A stretch of 64,000 nucleotides of DNA from Emticicia oligotrophica DSM 17448 (GTDB lineage: Bacteria > Bacteroidota > Bacteroidia > Cytophagales > Spirosomataceae), in assembly GCF_000263195.1 (NCBI RefSeq), contig NC_018748.1, positions 992,001-1,056,000 on the forward strand, in the 5' to 3' direction. Position numbers and translations under genes: made by a program. Positions 28,009-36,471 of the stretch are shown piece by piece. The notes below the pieces were generated by a model that was given only the letters and a program-made list of their open reading frames with translations, did not search any database and was not told the origin of the DNA. Numbering within the stretch: the first letter of the stretch is position 1; each line of letters starts with the position of its first letter.

Positions 28009-28044
28009 AAAATTCTTGGGTCTAAGAATAGCTCAAGGATTTTT
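28009..28044 (+). terminator. Imperfect intrinsic terminator after the RND pump gene
   Basis: AAAATTCTTG (28009-28018) pairs with CAAGGATTTT (one mismatch), followed by a T-rich stretch. Confidence 0.6.
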
Positions 28045-28210
28045 AATTTTTCCGTTAAAATATTACTAGCCATTACAACGTTTTCCATAAAAAAAACGTC
28101 ATTCTTACATGCGACACTTTTTTTTCATTTATATTTAAACCATATTTGTTAAAAAACTGTCAAACCAAAGAGACTTTTCTGTAGTAACGCTATTAAATAA
28201 AAATATTCGC

Positions 28211-28648
28211 ATGAAAAAGATTGCCATTCTATTTGTATCTTTATTTTCGCTTGCCATTACTTCATGTAAGGATAAAACTGTGCCTGTTTCTGAGAAAATT
28301 AAGAGAAGTTGGGCGGCTAATATTGTAAAAGAAGGCAGTACAACTGTATATACTAAAGGTGCAGCATCCAATACCAAGCCTGGTTATTCATCATTTACGC
28401 TTAATTTATTATTTGCTCCAAATGTAACTTTGAAAGAAGCAGATGGTAATTCTTTTACAGGACAATATGAGTTAATAGGCGATACCAAATTAGTTTTAAA
28501 GAACCTCTCTCCAGTTCCAACTGGTACGGGTGGAACCATCGAATTTACCATCAATTCAGTAACGGATACAGCTTTAGATATTACACGTACATCAGCAAGC
28601 CAAAAGACTGGTGGAACTATTAATAACTATAATTTGGTTGCACAATAA
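28211..28648 (+). CDS. Small lipoprotein of unknown function
   Basis: 145 residues with a lipoprotein signal (LFSLAITSC, lipidated Cys19). The mature part has beta-rich, glycine- and threonine-rich segments (SFTLNLLFAPNVTLKEADGN, then SFTGQYELIGDTKLVLKNL), which suggest a small lipocalin-like or immunoglobulin-like barrel, but I cannot name a family. It lies alone between two terminators, about 200 nt after the RND pump gene. Confidence 0.7.
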   Translation: MKKIAILFVSLFSLAITSCKDKTVPVSEKIKRSWAANIVKEGSTTVYTKGAASNTKPGYSSFTLNLLFAPNVTLKEADGNSFTGQYELIGDTKLVLKNLSPVPTGTGGTIEFTINSVTDTALDITRTSASQKTGGTINNYNLVAQ

Positions 28649-28670
28649 GCAGACATTGAAATATTTATAT

Positions 28671-28700
28671 GGAAGGTGAACTGAGAAGTTCACCTTTTTT
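28671..28700 (+). terminator. Intrinsic terminator after the small lipoprotein gene
   Basis: AAGGTGAACT (28673-28682) pairs with AGTTCACCTT (28687-28696), followed by TTTT. Confidence 0.9.
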
Positions 28701-28718
28701 ATGTAAAAAGCATTAATT

Positions 28719-28748
28719 TTGTGAATCTTAGGAAAATAGTCAATTTTG
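28719..28748 (+). promoter_or_regulatory. Promoter of thiL, placed almost at the start codon
   Basis: TTG (28719-28721), a 19-nt spacer, and CAATTTTG (28741-28748; one mismatch from TAnnTTTG). The thiL ATG begins only 5 nt after it, so transcription would start at or within a few bases of the ATG. Confidence 0.5.
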
Positions 28749-28752
28749 CATC

Positions 28753-29775
28753 ATGGAAAGAACAGAACTCAAAACGCTTGGAGAATTTGGCTTAATTGAC
28801 CGAATTAAAACAAAATTTACCAATAAAAATGCCGAAACCATTAAAGGAATCGGCGATGACGCCGCCGTAATTGACGTAGGCGATAAGTACATGTTGGTTA
28901 CTACCGACATTCTTTTTGAAGGTATCCATTTCGACCTGGCTTATACACCTCTACGCCATTTAGGCTATAAAGCGGTAGCGGTAAATATCTCTGACATTGC
29001 TGCAATGAACGGCCTTGCTAAGCAAATTACGGTTACGATTGGTCTTAGTAATAGAATATCGGTAGAAGCCATCGACGAGCTTTACGAAGGAATAAAATAT
29101 GCTTGTGATGATTATAACGTTGACCTTATTGGCGGTGATACCAGTTCATCGGCCTCGGGCTTTGTAATTTCTATCACGGCTACTGGTTTTGTTGATAAAG
29201 ATAAAATTGTTTATAGAAATGGGGCAAAACCCAACGATATTCTATGTGTAACGGGCGATTTAGGTGCGGCTTACTTTGGTTTACAAGTATTAGAGCGGGA
29301 AAAACAAGTGTATTTGGCGAACCCAAATATGCAACCCGAACTCAATGAAAAAGAATATTTAGTGGGTAAAATTCTTAAACCAGAAGCTCGTACCGATATT
29401 GTTCATGAATTAAAAGAGGCGGGCGTTGTGCCAACTTCAATGATTGATATTTCGGACGGTTTGGCTTCGGAAATACTACATATTTGCACACAATCGAGAG
29501 TTGGTGCAATGGTATTTGAAGACAAACTACCTATTGAAGATATCACAATGCTTACCGCTACTGAGTTTAATATTAGCCCTATCACCGCTGCACTGAATGG
29601 TGGAGAAGATTATCAGCTTTTGTTTACCATTAATCAAGCAGATTTTGAGAAAATCAAAAATATCAGTGATATTCTGCCAATTGGATATATTACTGCCGAT
29701 ACAAAAGTTGAATTAGCACTCAATAGTGGCGGAACAGCAGCCATCAAAGCCCAAGGCTGGAATCATTTAAGCTAA
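28753..29775 (+). CDS. thiL: Thiamine-monophosphate kinase
   Basis: 340 residues, the usual size. Conserved segments include IKGIGDDAAVIDVGDKYMLV, TDILFEGIHFDL, HLGYKAVAVNISDIAAMNG (the conserved N-S-D-A motif), LIGGDTSSS and MIDISDGLASEI. ThiL phosphorylates thiamine phosphate to thiamine diphosphate, the active cofactor. It appears to be a single-gene unit with a terminator on both sides. Confidence 0.96.
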   Translation: MERTELKTLGEFGLIDRIKTKFTNKNAETIKGIGDDAAVIDVGDKYMLVTTDILFEGIHFDLAYTPLRHLGYKAVAVNISDIAAMNGLAKQITVTIGLSNRISVEAIDELYEGIKYACDDYNVDLIGGDTSSSASGFVISITATGFVDKDKIVYRNGAKPNDILCVTGDLGAAYFGLQVLEREKQVYLANPNMQPELNEKEYLVGKILKPEARTDIVHELKEAGVVPTSMIDISDGLASEILHICTQSRVGAMVFEDKLPIEDITMLTATEFNISPITAALNGGEDYQLLFTINQADFEKIKNISDILPIGYITADTKVELALNSGGTAAIKAQGWNHLS

Positions 29776-29797
29776 TTAAGAGACTGCTAAACGCCGA

Positions 29798-29832
29798 AAC
29801 ACCCTGAGAATGAAACTTCAGGGTGTTTTTTG
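29798..29832 (+). terminator. Intrinsic terminator after thiL
   Basis: ACACCCTGA (29799-29807) pairs with TCAGGGTGT (29818-29826), followed by a T run. Confidence 0.9.
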
Positions 29833-29938
29833 TTTTGCACTTAATTATCTAAATATTGAACGATTTTGCATTTTCGACACCTTTTTCGCAAAAAAATATT
29901 TAATTTGTATTCCATTTTAATTTCAATCCTTATAAACA

Positions 29939-30460
29939 ATGCAAAGACGTTCGGCAATAAAAAATCTTGCCCTAACGATTGGTAGTACACTTGTGCTCCC
30001 TTCGTGGGCAAACGCATGGACCACGGAGTCTTTCCCAATGACTTCGTTTAGCTTGACTACCTCACAAGAAACACTTTTGGCAGAAATCGTTGAAACGATT
30101 ATTCCTAAAACTGACACACCCGGTGCCAAAGAATTAAACCTTCATCAGTTTACAACCACCATGGTGGCCGATTGCTACGATAAAAAAGCACAGGATATTT
30201 TTACGAAAGGTATTGAAGCGGTCAATGCTGCTTCACAAAAAACTTACTCAAAAGCATTTGCAGATTGTGATTCTAGTCAAAAACTTGAATTACTCAAAAA
30301 GATGGAAGCTTCAGAAAATGCTGATGAAAAGGCATTTATCAGATTAGTGAAAAACCTTACGATTCAAGGATATTTAACTTCTGAGTATGTGATGACCAAT
30401 ATTCGTCCATTCGAATTTGCTCCAGGCCATTATTATGGCTGTGTTCCTGTGAAAAAATAA
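29939..30460 (+). CDS. Gluconate 2-dehydrogenase subunit 3-like small subunit (LacC-like), Tat-exported
   Basis: 173 residues with a Tat-style start (MQRRSAIKNLALTIGSTLVL, then PSWANA). The mature part contains LLAEIVETIIPKTDTPGAKE and CYDKKAQDIFTKG, typical of the small subunit that accompanies FAD-linked GMC dehydrogenases (gluconate, fructose and glucoside-3 dehydrogenase). It carries the twin-arginine signal for the complex, while the large subunit encoded next has none. The folded FAD enzyme is probably exported by hitchhiking. The gap to the large subunit is 54 nt. Confidence 0.88.
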   Translation: MQRRSAIKNLALTIGSTLVLPSWANAWTTESFPMTSFSLTTSQETLLAEIVETIIPKTDTPGAKELNLHQFTTTMVADCYDKKAQDIFTKGIEAVNAASQKTYSKAFADCDSSQKLELLKKMEASENADEKAFIRLVKNLTIQGYLTSEYVMTNIRPFEFAPGHYYGCVPVKK

Positions 30461-30514
30461 TATTCAAAGGAAGGCTTTATTAAAAAGCACCTCCTTAATC
30501 AACCTACTAGCAAA

Positions 30515-32230
30515 ATGTCAAACCTAAATATAGATTCAGTTAAAGCCCAAACTTTCGATGCCATCGTTATTGGCTCTGGAATTAGTGGTGGCTGGGCAGC
30601 CAAAGAACTTACAGGCAAGGGTCTTCGCACGCTTGTACTTGAGCGTGGACGTGAAGTAAAACACGTAACCGATTACCCAACAACTATGACACAGCCCTGG
30701 CAATTTGAGCACCGCAATCAACTCAAAAAAGAGGTGCGTGATGCCAATCCAATTGTGAGTAAATGCTACGCTTTTTATGAAGGTACTGAACAATTTTTCG
30801 TGAAAGATGCAGAGCATCCTTATGTACAAGAAAAACCTTTTGACTGGATTCGTGGCTACCAAACAGGAGGTAAATCACTGCTTTGGGCTCGCCAAACCCA
30901 ACGCTGGTCAGAATTTGACTTCGATGGCCCAGCCCGCGATGGTTTTGCCGTAGATTGGCCTATTCGCTACGCCGACCTTGCACCGTGGTATAGTTATGTA
31001 GAAAAATTTGCTGGAATTTCAGGAAATAAAGATGGTCTTCCAAACTTGCCTGATGGTGAGTTTCTACCTCCGCACGAAATGAACTGCGTGGAAAAACATT
31101 TTAGCCAGGAAATTGCTAAAAATTATAAAGACCGCCACGTGATTATGGGTCGTGCGGCACATCTTACACAACCAAAACAAATTCACTTTGACCAAGGTCG
31201 TGCAACTTGCCAACACCGTACGATTTGTGAGCGTGGGTGTCCATACGGTGGATATTTCAGTAGTAATGCTTCTACCCTACCTTGGGCAGCTAAAACTGGG
31301 AAAATGACCCTTCGACCAAACTCGGTTGTTCATTCGATTATTTTTGATGAGAAAAAAGGTAAGGCCAAAGGCGTGAGAGTGATAGATGCAAATACCAAAG
31401 AAATGATTGAGTATTATGCTCGTATTATCTTTGTCAATGCTGCTGCTCTTAACTCAAACCTTATTTTATTGAATTCTACTTCAAGTCGATTCCCTAATGG
31501 ACTGGGCAATGACAGTGGTTTATTAGGTAAGTATGTTGCTTTTCATAATTATACCGCAACCATCAATGCTGAATATGAAGGCTATTTAGATAGCACTACC
31601 GATGGGCGTCGTCCGAACTCGCCTTATATTCCACGTTTCAGAAATGTCTTTAAACAAGAGACCGATTTCTTGCGTGGGTATGCCGCTGGTTTCAATGCAG
31701 GCCGCTACACGCACGAAGATAGAAGCGGAATGGGTACTGATTTAAAGAAAAGTTTAGCGAATCCGATTCCAAATAATGTATGGAACGTAGGCTCACACAT
31801 GATGGGTGAGACTATCCCGAAGGAGTCTAATTTCGTTGCTTTAGATAAAACTTTAGTTGACCCTTGGGGTATTCCTCAACTTAGAATCTCGGTTGATTAT
31901 GATGACAATGACCGTAAAATGGTGAAAGATTTCTTTGACCAATTTACAGAGATGTTTACTAAAGCGGGCTTTAAAAATATCCGAACTCATGATTCTAACC
32001 GCACACCGGGGCTTGATATTCATGAAATGGGCGGAGTTAGAATGGGTAAAGACCCTAAAACTTCCCTACTCAATAAATGGAATCAACTTCATGCTTGTAA
32101 AAATGTCTTTGTAACCGATGGTGCTTGTATGACCTCAACTTCTACACAAAACCCTTCGCTTACTTATATGGCACTTACTGCTCGTGCGGCTGATTATGCA
32201 GTAAAAGAAATGAAGAAAGGAAACCTATAA
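30515..32230 (+). CDS. GMC oxidoreductase, large FAD subunit of a periplasmic sugar dehydrogenase (LacA-like)
   Basis: 571 residues with no signal peptide. The FAD-binding loop is GSGISGG (20-26), and the catalytic pair is His503 (IHEMGG) and Asn546 (QNPSLT). Cysteines 232, 238 and 242 are arranged C-x5-C-x3-C, the spacing I recall for the 3Fe-4S cluster of Burkholderia FAD glucose dehydrogenase. Together with the small subunit it should oxidise a sugar, possibly the C3 hydroxyl of a glycoside as in Caulobacter LacABC. No dedicated cytochrome c gene accompanies this pair. It is very similar in length and layout to the protein starting at 57223. Confidence 0.9.
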   Translation: MSNLNIDSVKAQTFDAIVIGSGISGGWAAKELTGKGLRTLVLERGREVKHVTDYPTTMTQPWQFEHRNQLKKEVRDANPIVSKCYAFYEGTEQFFVKDAEHPYVQEKPFDWIRGYQTGGKSLLWARQTQRWSEFDFDGPARDGFAVDWPIRYADLAPWYSYVEKFAGISGNKDGLPNLPDGEFLPPHEMNCVEKHFSQEIAKNYKDRHVIMGRAAHLTQPKQIHFDQGRATCQHRTICERGCPYGGYFSSNASTLPWAAKTGKMTLRPNSVVHSIIFDEKKGKAKGVRVIDANTKEMIEYYARIIFVNAAALNSNLILLNSTSSRFPNGLGNDSGLLGKYVAFHNYTATINAEYEGYLDSTTDGRRPNSPYIPRFRNVFKQETDFLRGYAAGFNAGRYTHEDRSGMGTDLKKSLANPIPNNVWNVGSHMMGETIPKESNFVALDKTLVDPWGIPQLRISVDYDDNDRKMVKDFFDQFTEMFTKAGFKNIRTHDSNRTPGLDIHEMGGVRMGKDPKTSLLNKWNQLHACKNVFVTDGACMTSTSTQNPSLTYMALTARAADYAVKEMKKGNL

Positions 32231-32246
32231 TCTTTCGAAGACTACT

Positions 32247-32280
32247 TTAAAAAGTGTTGGCAATCGCTAACACTTTTTAA
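32247..32280 (+). terminator. Intrinsic terminator after the first GMC pair
   Basis: TTAAAAAGTGTT (32247-32258) pairs with AACACTTTTTAA (32269-32280). Confidence 0.8.
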
Positions 32281-32436
32281 TTATTCATTATTTTCAATAT
32301 TTTTTGAATTTTCATTTTAAATAAAATATATTATACTTACAATCTATTTTTAATATACAATTGTTTTTATTTAAATTGTTTTATTAAAATTAATCATTTG
32401 TTCAATAAATAAAATACATTAGTATCCAAATTAATT

Positions 32437-32468
32437 TTGGCTTTTAGTTGAATTAGTGGCTAATTTTG
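32437..32468 (+). promoter_or_regulatory. Promoter for hisB
   Basis: TTG (32437-32439), a 21-nt spacer, and TAATTTTG (32461-32468), a full match to TAnnTTTG. The hisB ATG is 28 nt further on. The region upstream, 32281-32436, is AT-rich with nothing else recognisable. Confidence 0.65.
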
Positions 32469-32496
32469 TATTTTGAAATCAGATTTACCAAAGATA

Positions 32497-33630
32497 ATGC
32501 AAAAACTCCTTTTTATCGACCGTGATGGGACTATCATAGATGAGCCGAAAACAGATTTCCAAATTGACTCACTCGAAAAACTAGAATTTCTTCCAAAAGC
32601 ACTTTCTAACCTACGAAAAATTGCCGAAGAAACTGACTACAAACTCATTATGGTAACAAACCAAGATGGTTTAGGAACTGATTCGTTTCCTGAAGACACC
32701 TTTTGGCCAGCTCATAATAAAATGCTCAAAACGCTCGAAAATGAAAATATTCATTTCTCAGCTATTCATATCGACCGTAGTTTTCCGCACGAAAATCTTC
32801 CTACGCGTAAGCCTGGTACTGGTATGCTTACCGAATATTTGGAAGGTAAATACGATTTAGCGAATTCATTTGTGCTTGGTGATAGAGCTACTGATGTACA
32901 ATTGGCCGTAAATTTAGGAGCAAAAGCCATTTTTATTACTGATGGATTAACCAATAATCTCATTGATGGTTTTACTCCTGAACAAAAGGAAGCAACCAAA
33001 TTAGTGACGAATGATTGGGACGAAATTTATGAGTTTTTGAAATTACCAGTAAGAATTGCTTCTATCGAACGCAATACAAAAGAAACAAAAATAAAAATCG
33101 AACTAAATCTTGATGGTTCTGGAAAATCAGAGATTCATACAGGTCTTGGTTTTTTTGATCACATGCTTGATCAAGTTGCCAAGCACTCAGGAGCTGATTT
33201 AAAAATTTCAGTTGATGGAGACTTACATATCGACGAGCATCATACCATTGAAGATACAGCACTTGCTTTAGGTGAAGCATATTTGAAGGCATTGGGTGAT
33301 AAAAAAGGCACTAATCGCTATGGTTTCTTATTACCAATGGATGAGGCTCTGGCACAAGTAGCCATTGATTTCTCTGGTCGCCCTTGGTTAGTTTGGGATG
33401 CCGATTTCAAGCGTGAAAAAATCGGAGAAATGCCAACCGAAATGTTTTATCATTTTTTCAAATCATTTTCTGATACTTCAAAATGTAATTTGAATATTAA
33501 ATGTGAAGGACAAAACGAGCACCACAAGATTGAAGCTATTTTTAAAGCATTTGCCAAATCTATTAAAATGGCTGTGAAGCGAAATTTGAATGAAATGAAT
33601 TCACTTCCGAGTACTAAGGGAGTGCTATAA
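32497..33630 (+). CDS. hisB: Bifunctional histidinol-phosphatase / imidazoleglycerol-phosphate dehydratase
   Basis: 377 residues from the ATG at 32497. The N-terminal half is a HAD-family histidinol-phosphatase ([14 protein letters not shown] with Asp8 and Asp10, [18 protein letters not shown]). The C-terminal half is imidazoleglycerol-phosphate dehydratase with the histidine-rich metal segments [19 protein letters not shown] and [14 protein letters not shown]. This two-domain form is known in enterobacteria and many Bacteroidota. No other histidine gene is in the window, so hisB is separate here, with its own promoter and terminator. It works in steps 6 and 8 of histidine synthesis. Confidence 0.96.
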   Translation: MQKLLFIDRDGTIIDEPKTDFQIDSLEKLEFLPKALSNLRKIAEETDYKLIMVTNQDGLGTDSFPEDTFWPAHNKMLKTLENENIHFSAIHIDRSFPHENLPTRKPGTGMLTEYLEGKYDLANSFVLGDRATDVQLAVNLGAKAIFITDGLTNNLIDGFTPEQKEATKLVTNDWDEIYEFLKLPVRIASIERNTKETKIKIELNLDGSGKSEIHTGLGFFDHMLDQVAKHSGADLKISVDGDLHIDEHHTIEDTALALGEAYLKALGDKKGTNRYGFLLPMDEALAQVAIDFSGRPWLVWDADFKREKIGEMPTEMFYHFFKSFSDTSKCNLNIKCEGQNEHHKIEAIFKAFAKSIKMAVKRNLNEMNSLPSTKGVL

Positions 33631-33648
33631 ATACTTCTTTTCAGTTCT

Positions 33649-33665
33649 CTTCGGCTTCGCTCAGG
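33649..33665. repeat. Solitary copy of the 23-bp repeat core (inverted orientation)
   Basis: CTTCGGCTTCGCTCAGG matches CTTCGACTTCGCTCAG, the reverse complement of the core in the 18.4-kb array, with one mismatch in 16. It sits between hisB and the ruvC terminator. Confidence 0.6.
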
Positions 33666-33680
33666 AAACTAACTGATTGC

Positions 33681-33714
33681 GAACTATGGCACACTTTGAA
33701 CTGTGCCATAGTTC
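33681..33714. terminator. Bidirectional terminator between hisB and ruvC
   Basis: GAACTATGGCACA (33681-33693) pairs with TGTGCCATAGTTC (33702-33714), a 13-bp stem directly before the ruvC stop codon at 33715. Confidence 0.85.
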
Positions 33715-34278
33715 TTAATTCTTCAATCTATCAGGGTTTTCACTCACGAAAGCATCCCAACCTTTTTTCTTCGAACTATTGCCAGTGAGAGCCTTAGTTT
33801 TTCCGTGCATATAGTGGCAAACTGCCACCCCAAGAGCATCAGTAGCATCGAGGTATTGAGATTCTAATTTTACCTTTAATAAATGTTCGAGCATATAGGC
33901 TACTTGTTCTTTGGTTGCATTCCCATTGCCCGTAACCGATTGTTTTACTTTTTTAGGTAAATATTCTACGATAGGCACATCTCGCTGTAAAGCAGCAGCA
34001 ATAGCCACACCCTGTGCCCTTCCAAGCTTCAGCATTGACTGCACGTTTACGCCATAAAAAGGAGCTTCGATAGCCATTTCATCGGGTAAGTATTCAGTAA
34101 TCAGCTGTGTAATTCGTTCAAATATTTTCTTCAATTTCAGCTCATGTGAGTTATATTTGTCGAGTTTAATAACCCCATACTGAATTAACGTCAAGGCGTT
34201 ACCATTCACAGATATGATTCCATATCCCATTACACGCGTACCGGGGTCAACTCCTAAAATGATTTTTTCTTGATTCAT
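33715..34278 (-). CDS. ruvC: Crossover junction endodeoxyribonuclease RuvC
   Basis: 187 residues. Catalytic acidic residues are visible in ILGVDPGT (Asp11), MAIEAPFYG and the DATDALGVAVCH motif. RuvC cuts Holliday junctions during recombination, with RuvAB. The C-terminal tail (KGWDAFVSENPDRLKN) is slightly longer than in E. coli. It starts 2 nt from the start codon of the divergent flippase-like gene, so their promoters must lie within each other's coding sequence. Confidence 0.95.
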   Translation of the reverse strand: MNQEKIILGVDPGTRVMGYGIISVNGNALTLIQYGVIKLDKYNSHELKLKKIFERITQLITEYLPDEMAIEAPFYGVNVQSMLKLGRAQGVAIAAALQRDVPIVEYLPKKVKQSVTGNGNATKEQVAYMLEHLLKVKLESQYLDATDALGVAVCHYMHGKTKALTGNSSKKKGWDAFVSENPDRLKN

Positions 34279-34280
34279 AC

Positions 34281-35267
34281 ATGCAAATTAACTCAAAATT
34301 CCCATATTTCAGTTCATCTAAAAACGTATGGTGGATAAAAACTGTTCTTTTGCTCATCCTCCTATTTTTACTTTATAAATTACTCAACGAAAAAATTAAA
34401 CACTTCGAAGAAATCAAACAGAGTTTTGATGTTTTCAAGTCAACTCAAAATCAGTTTTTAATAGTTTTGGTTATAGCTATAACTCCCATTAACTGGGCAT
34501 TTGAGGCACTCAAATGGCAAAAATTAGTCAGTAAAGTAGAAAGAATTTCTTTTTTTGAAGCTTATCGTGGGGTTTTAATTGGACTAACTTTTGCCACCGC
34601 AACCCCCATGATGATTGGCGATTATGCAGGCAAAATCTTAATGCTCAAAAGCAATAAACGCTTAGAAAGTATTGGAGCGGTGCTATTGGGTAATAGTTTA
34701 CAACTTTACACTTCGCTTCTATTCGGCACAATCAGTTATTCATTATTTATTTTTTGGAGTAAGCCTTCATTTTTAATCTTCCATATCATCATAGTTTCAC
34801 TCTTTTTGGTTAGTCTTACACTTGGTTTTATACTTGCACGAAACTTGCCCAATCTTAATCAGTTTCTATCTAAAAACAAGTGGTTAAGCCAATTAAAACC
34901 ATACATTGGTATTTTGGAGAATTATTCAATTGCTGAAACCAAAGTTTTGCTTTTGATTGCCATTGGAAGATACCTTATATTTTCTACCCAATTCTACTTA
35001 ATGTTTCATATTTTTCAAGTTGATTTATCTGCGAGCGTTTTGTGGGTGGGTATTGGCTTAATTTTTTTGGGGAAAACGGTGGCTTCGGTACTCAATTTCT
35101 TGGGTGATTTAAGTATTCGCGAGCTTACGTCTATTTATTACTTTAGTTATTTTGGGGCAAATTTGGCCGCAGTGTCATCAGCTACCTTTACTATATGGTT
35201 GGTCAATGTATTATTACCCATTATTTTTGGTATTTTCTTCATCATCAAAATTCGACTGATTCCTTAA
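34281..35267 (+). CDS. Flippase-like/UPF0104 membrane protein
   Basis: 328 residues with about eight transmembrane segments. The pattern (IGLTFATATPMMIGDYAGKI; LGNSLQLYTSLLFGTISYSL) matches the lysylphosphatidylglycerol-synthase TM/flippase-like family, widely seen beside glycosyltransferases. It lacks the soluble catalytic domain of full-length MprF. The glycosyltransferase gene follows after 8 nt, so it probably moves or exports a lipid-linked sugar product. The start codon is 2 nt from ruvC's, on the opposite strand. Confidence 0.82.
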   Translation: MQINSKFPYFSSSKNVWWIKTVLLLILLFLLYKLLNEKIKHFEEIKQSFDVFKSTQNQFLIVLVIAITPINWAFEALKWQKLVSKVERISFFEAYRGVLIGLTFATATPMMIGDYAGKILMLKSNKRLESIGAVLLGNSLQLYTSLLFGTISYSLFIFWSKPSFLIFHIIIVSLFLVSLTLGFILARNLPNLNQFLSKNKWLSQLKPYIGILENYSIAETKVLLLIAIGRYLIFSTQFYLMFHIFQVDLSASVLWVGIGLIFLGKTVASVLNFLGDLSIRELTSIYYFSYFGANLAAVSSATFTIWLVNVLLPIIFGIFFIIKIRLIP

Positions 35268-35275
35268 AACAAACT

Positions 35276-36448
35276 ATGCTTTCATCCATACTCATTATTA
35301 TAAGTTTGCTTTATTGCCTCATGACCCTAACGCTGGTAGTGATTTGGGCGAAAAATAAAGCATTTAAACTTAAAACAGAAAATTCAGATTTTGAAGCAAA
35401 AGCTATTCAAGTCTCGGTGATTATACCTGTTAGAAATGAAGCCGAGAATATTGGTTATTTATTGCAAGATTTAGAGAAGCAAGTTTTGGCAAAGAATTTA
35501 TTTGAAGTAATCATTGCAGATGATGATTCAAGCGATGAAACCCTCAATATTGTGCGAGACTTTCAAGCCCAAAGTTCGCTCAACTTAATCATTAATCAAC
35601 TTCCACCTAAAACCAATAATACTTCTCCTAAAAAAAGAGCCATTGATTCTTCCATACAATTGGCCAAAGGAGAATTGATTACCACAACGGATGGTGATTG
35701 TAGAGTCGGAGAAAAATGGCTATCAACTATTTTAACATTTCAAGCAAAAACCGATGCCCACTTAGTGAGCAGTGCCGTCACGTTTTTACCTTCGAACCAA
35801 TCTCAGCAATCTTTTATCCAATCATTTTTTACAGATATTCAAATCATTGAATTTGCCAGTTTGGTTGGTTCGGGAGCTTGTGCCATGCTTGCCCATAGAC
35901 CCAACATGTGCAACGGAGCAAACCTTACTTATCGAAAAAGTATTTTTCATGAAGTAGATGGTTTTAAAGGCAATGAAAACTTGGCTTCGGGTGATGATGA
36001 ATTTTTAATGCATAAAATTGCCAATAGATACCCAGACAAAGTTTTGTTTCTGAAAAGCCAAGAAACCATTGTAGAAACGCAAGCTCATTTAAGTCTAAAA
36101 TCATTTTATAACCAACGTAAACGCTGGGCCAGCAAATGGCGACATTATAATAATTGGCAAACCACGGCTCTGGCTGTTTTTGTGTTTGCTGCTAATTTAG
36201 GTTTACCTCTCTCTTTGGTTGGTTGGTTATCTAATGCCATTACAGGTCCTGTTTTTTTACTTATAATTACTCTCAAACTTTTGATTGAATTTATTTTTTT
36301 AGCACTGATGCTGGGCTTTTTACGAAAAAAAGCACTAATTTGGTTAATCCCAATCGTACAAATCATTTATCCATTTTATGTTGTCTTCTTTGGACTAATT
36401 GCCCAAAAACAAAGCGACTATATATGGAAAGGCCGTCAACTCAAATAA
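35276..36448 (+). CDS. Membrane-bound family 2 glycosyltransferase
   Basis: 390 residues from the ATG at 35276; the frame extends upstream into the flippase gene but has no family features there. An N-terminal membrane helix (ILIIISLLYCLMTLTLVVIW) is followed by the GT2 domain: VSVIIPVRNEAENIGYLL, then IIADDDSSDETL and TTTDGDCRV (DxD), with QRKRWASKW as the QxxRW motif. C-terminal helices complete an inner-membrane enzyme. It probably transfers a sugar to a lipid or polysaccharide carrier, with the flippase-like partner. The acceptor is unknown. Confidence 0.9.
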   Translation: MLSSILIIISLLYCLMTLTLVVIWAKNKAFKLKTENSDFEAKAIQVSVIIPVRNEAENIGYLLQDLEKQVLAKNLFEVIIADDDSSDETLNIVRDFQAQSSLNLIINQLPPKTNNTSPKKRAIDSSIQLAKGELITTTDGDCRVGEKWLSTILTFQAKTDAHLVSSAVTFLPSNQSQQSFIQSFFTDIQIIEFASLVGSGACAMLAHRPNMCNGANLTYRKSIFHEVDGFKGNENLASGDDEFLMHKIANRYPDKVLFLKSQETIVETQAHLSLKSFYNQRKRWASKWRHYNNWQTTALAVFVFAANLGLPLSLVGWLSNAITGPVFLLIITLKLLIEFIFLALMLGFLRKKALIWLIPIVQIIYPFYVVFFGLIAQKQSDYIWKGRQLK

Positions 36449-36471
36449 TCATTCATCAAACACCCTAAACT

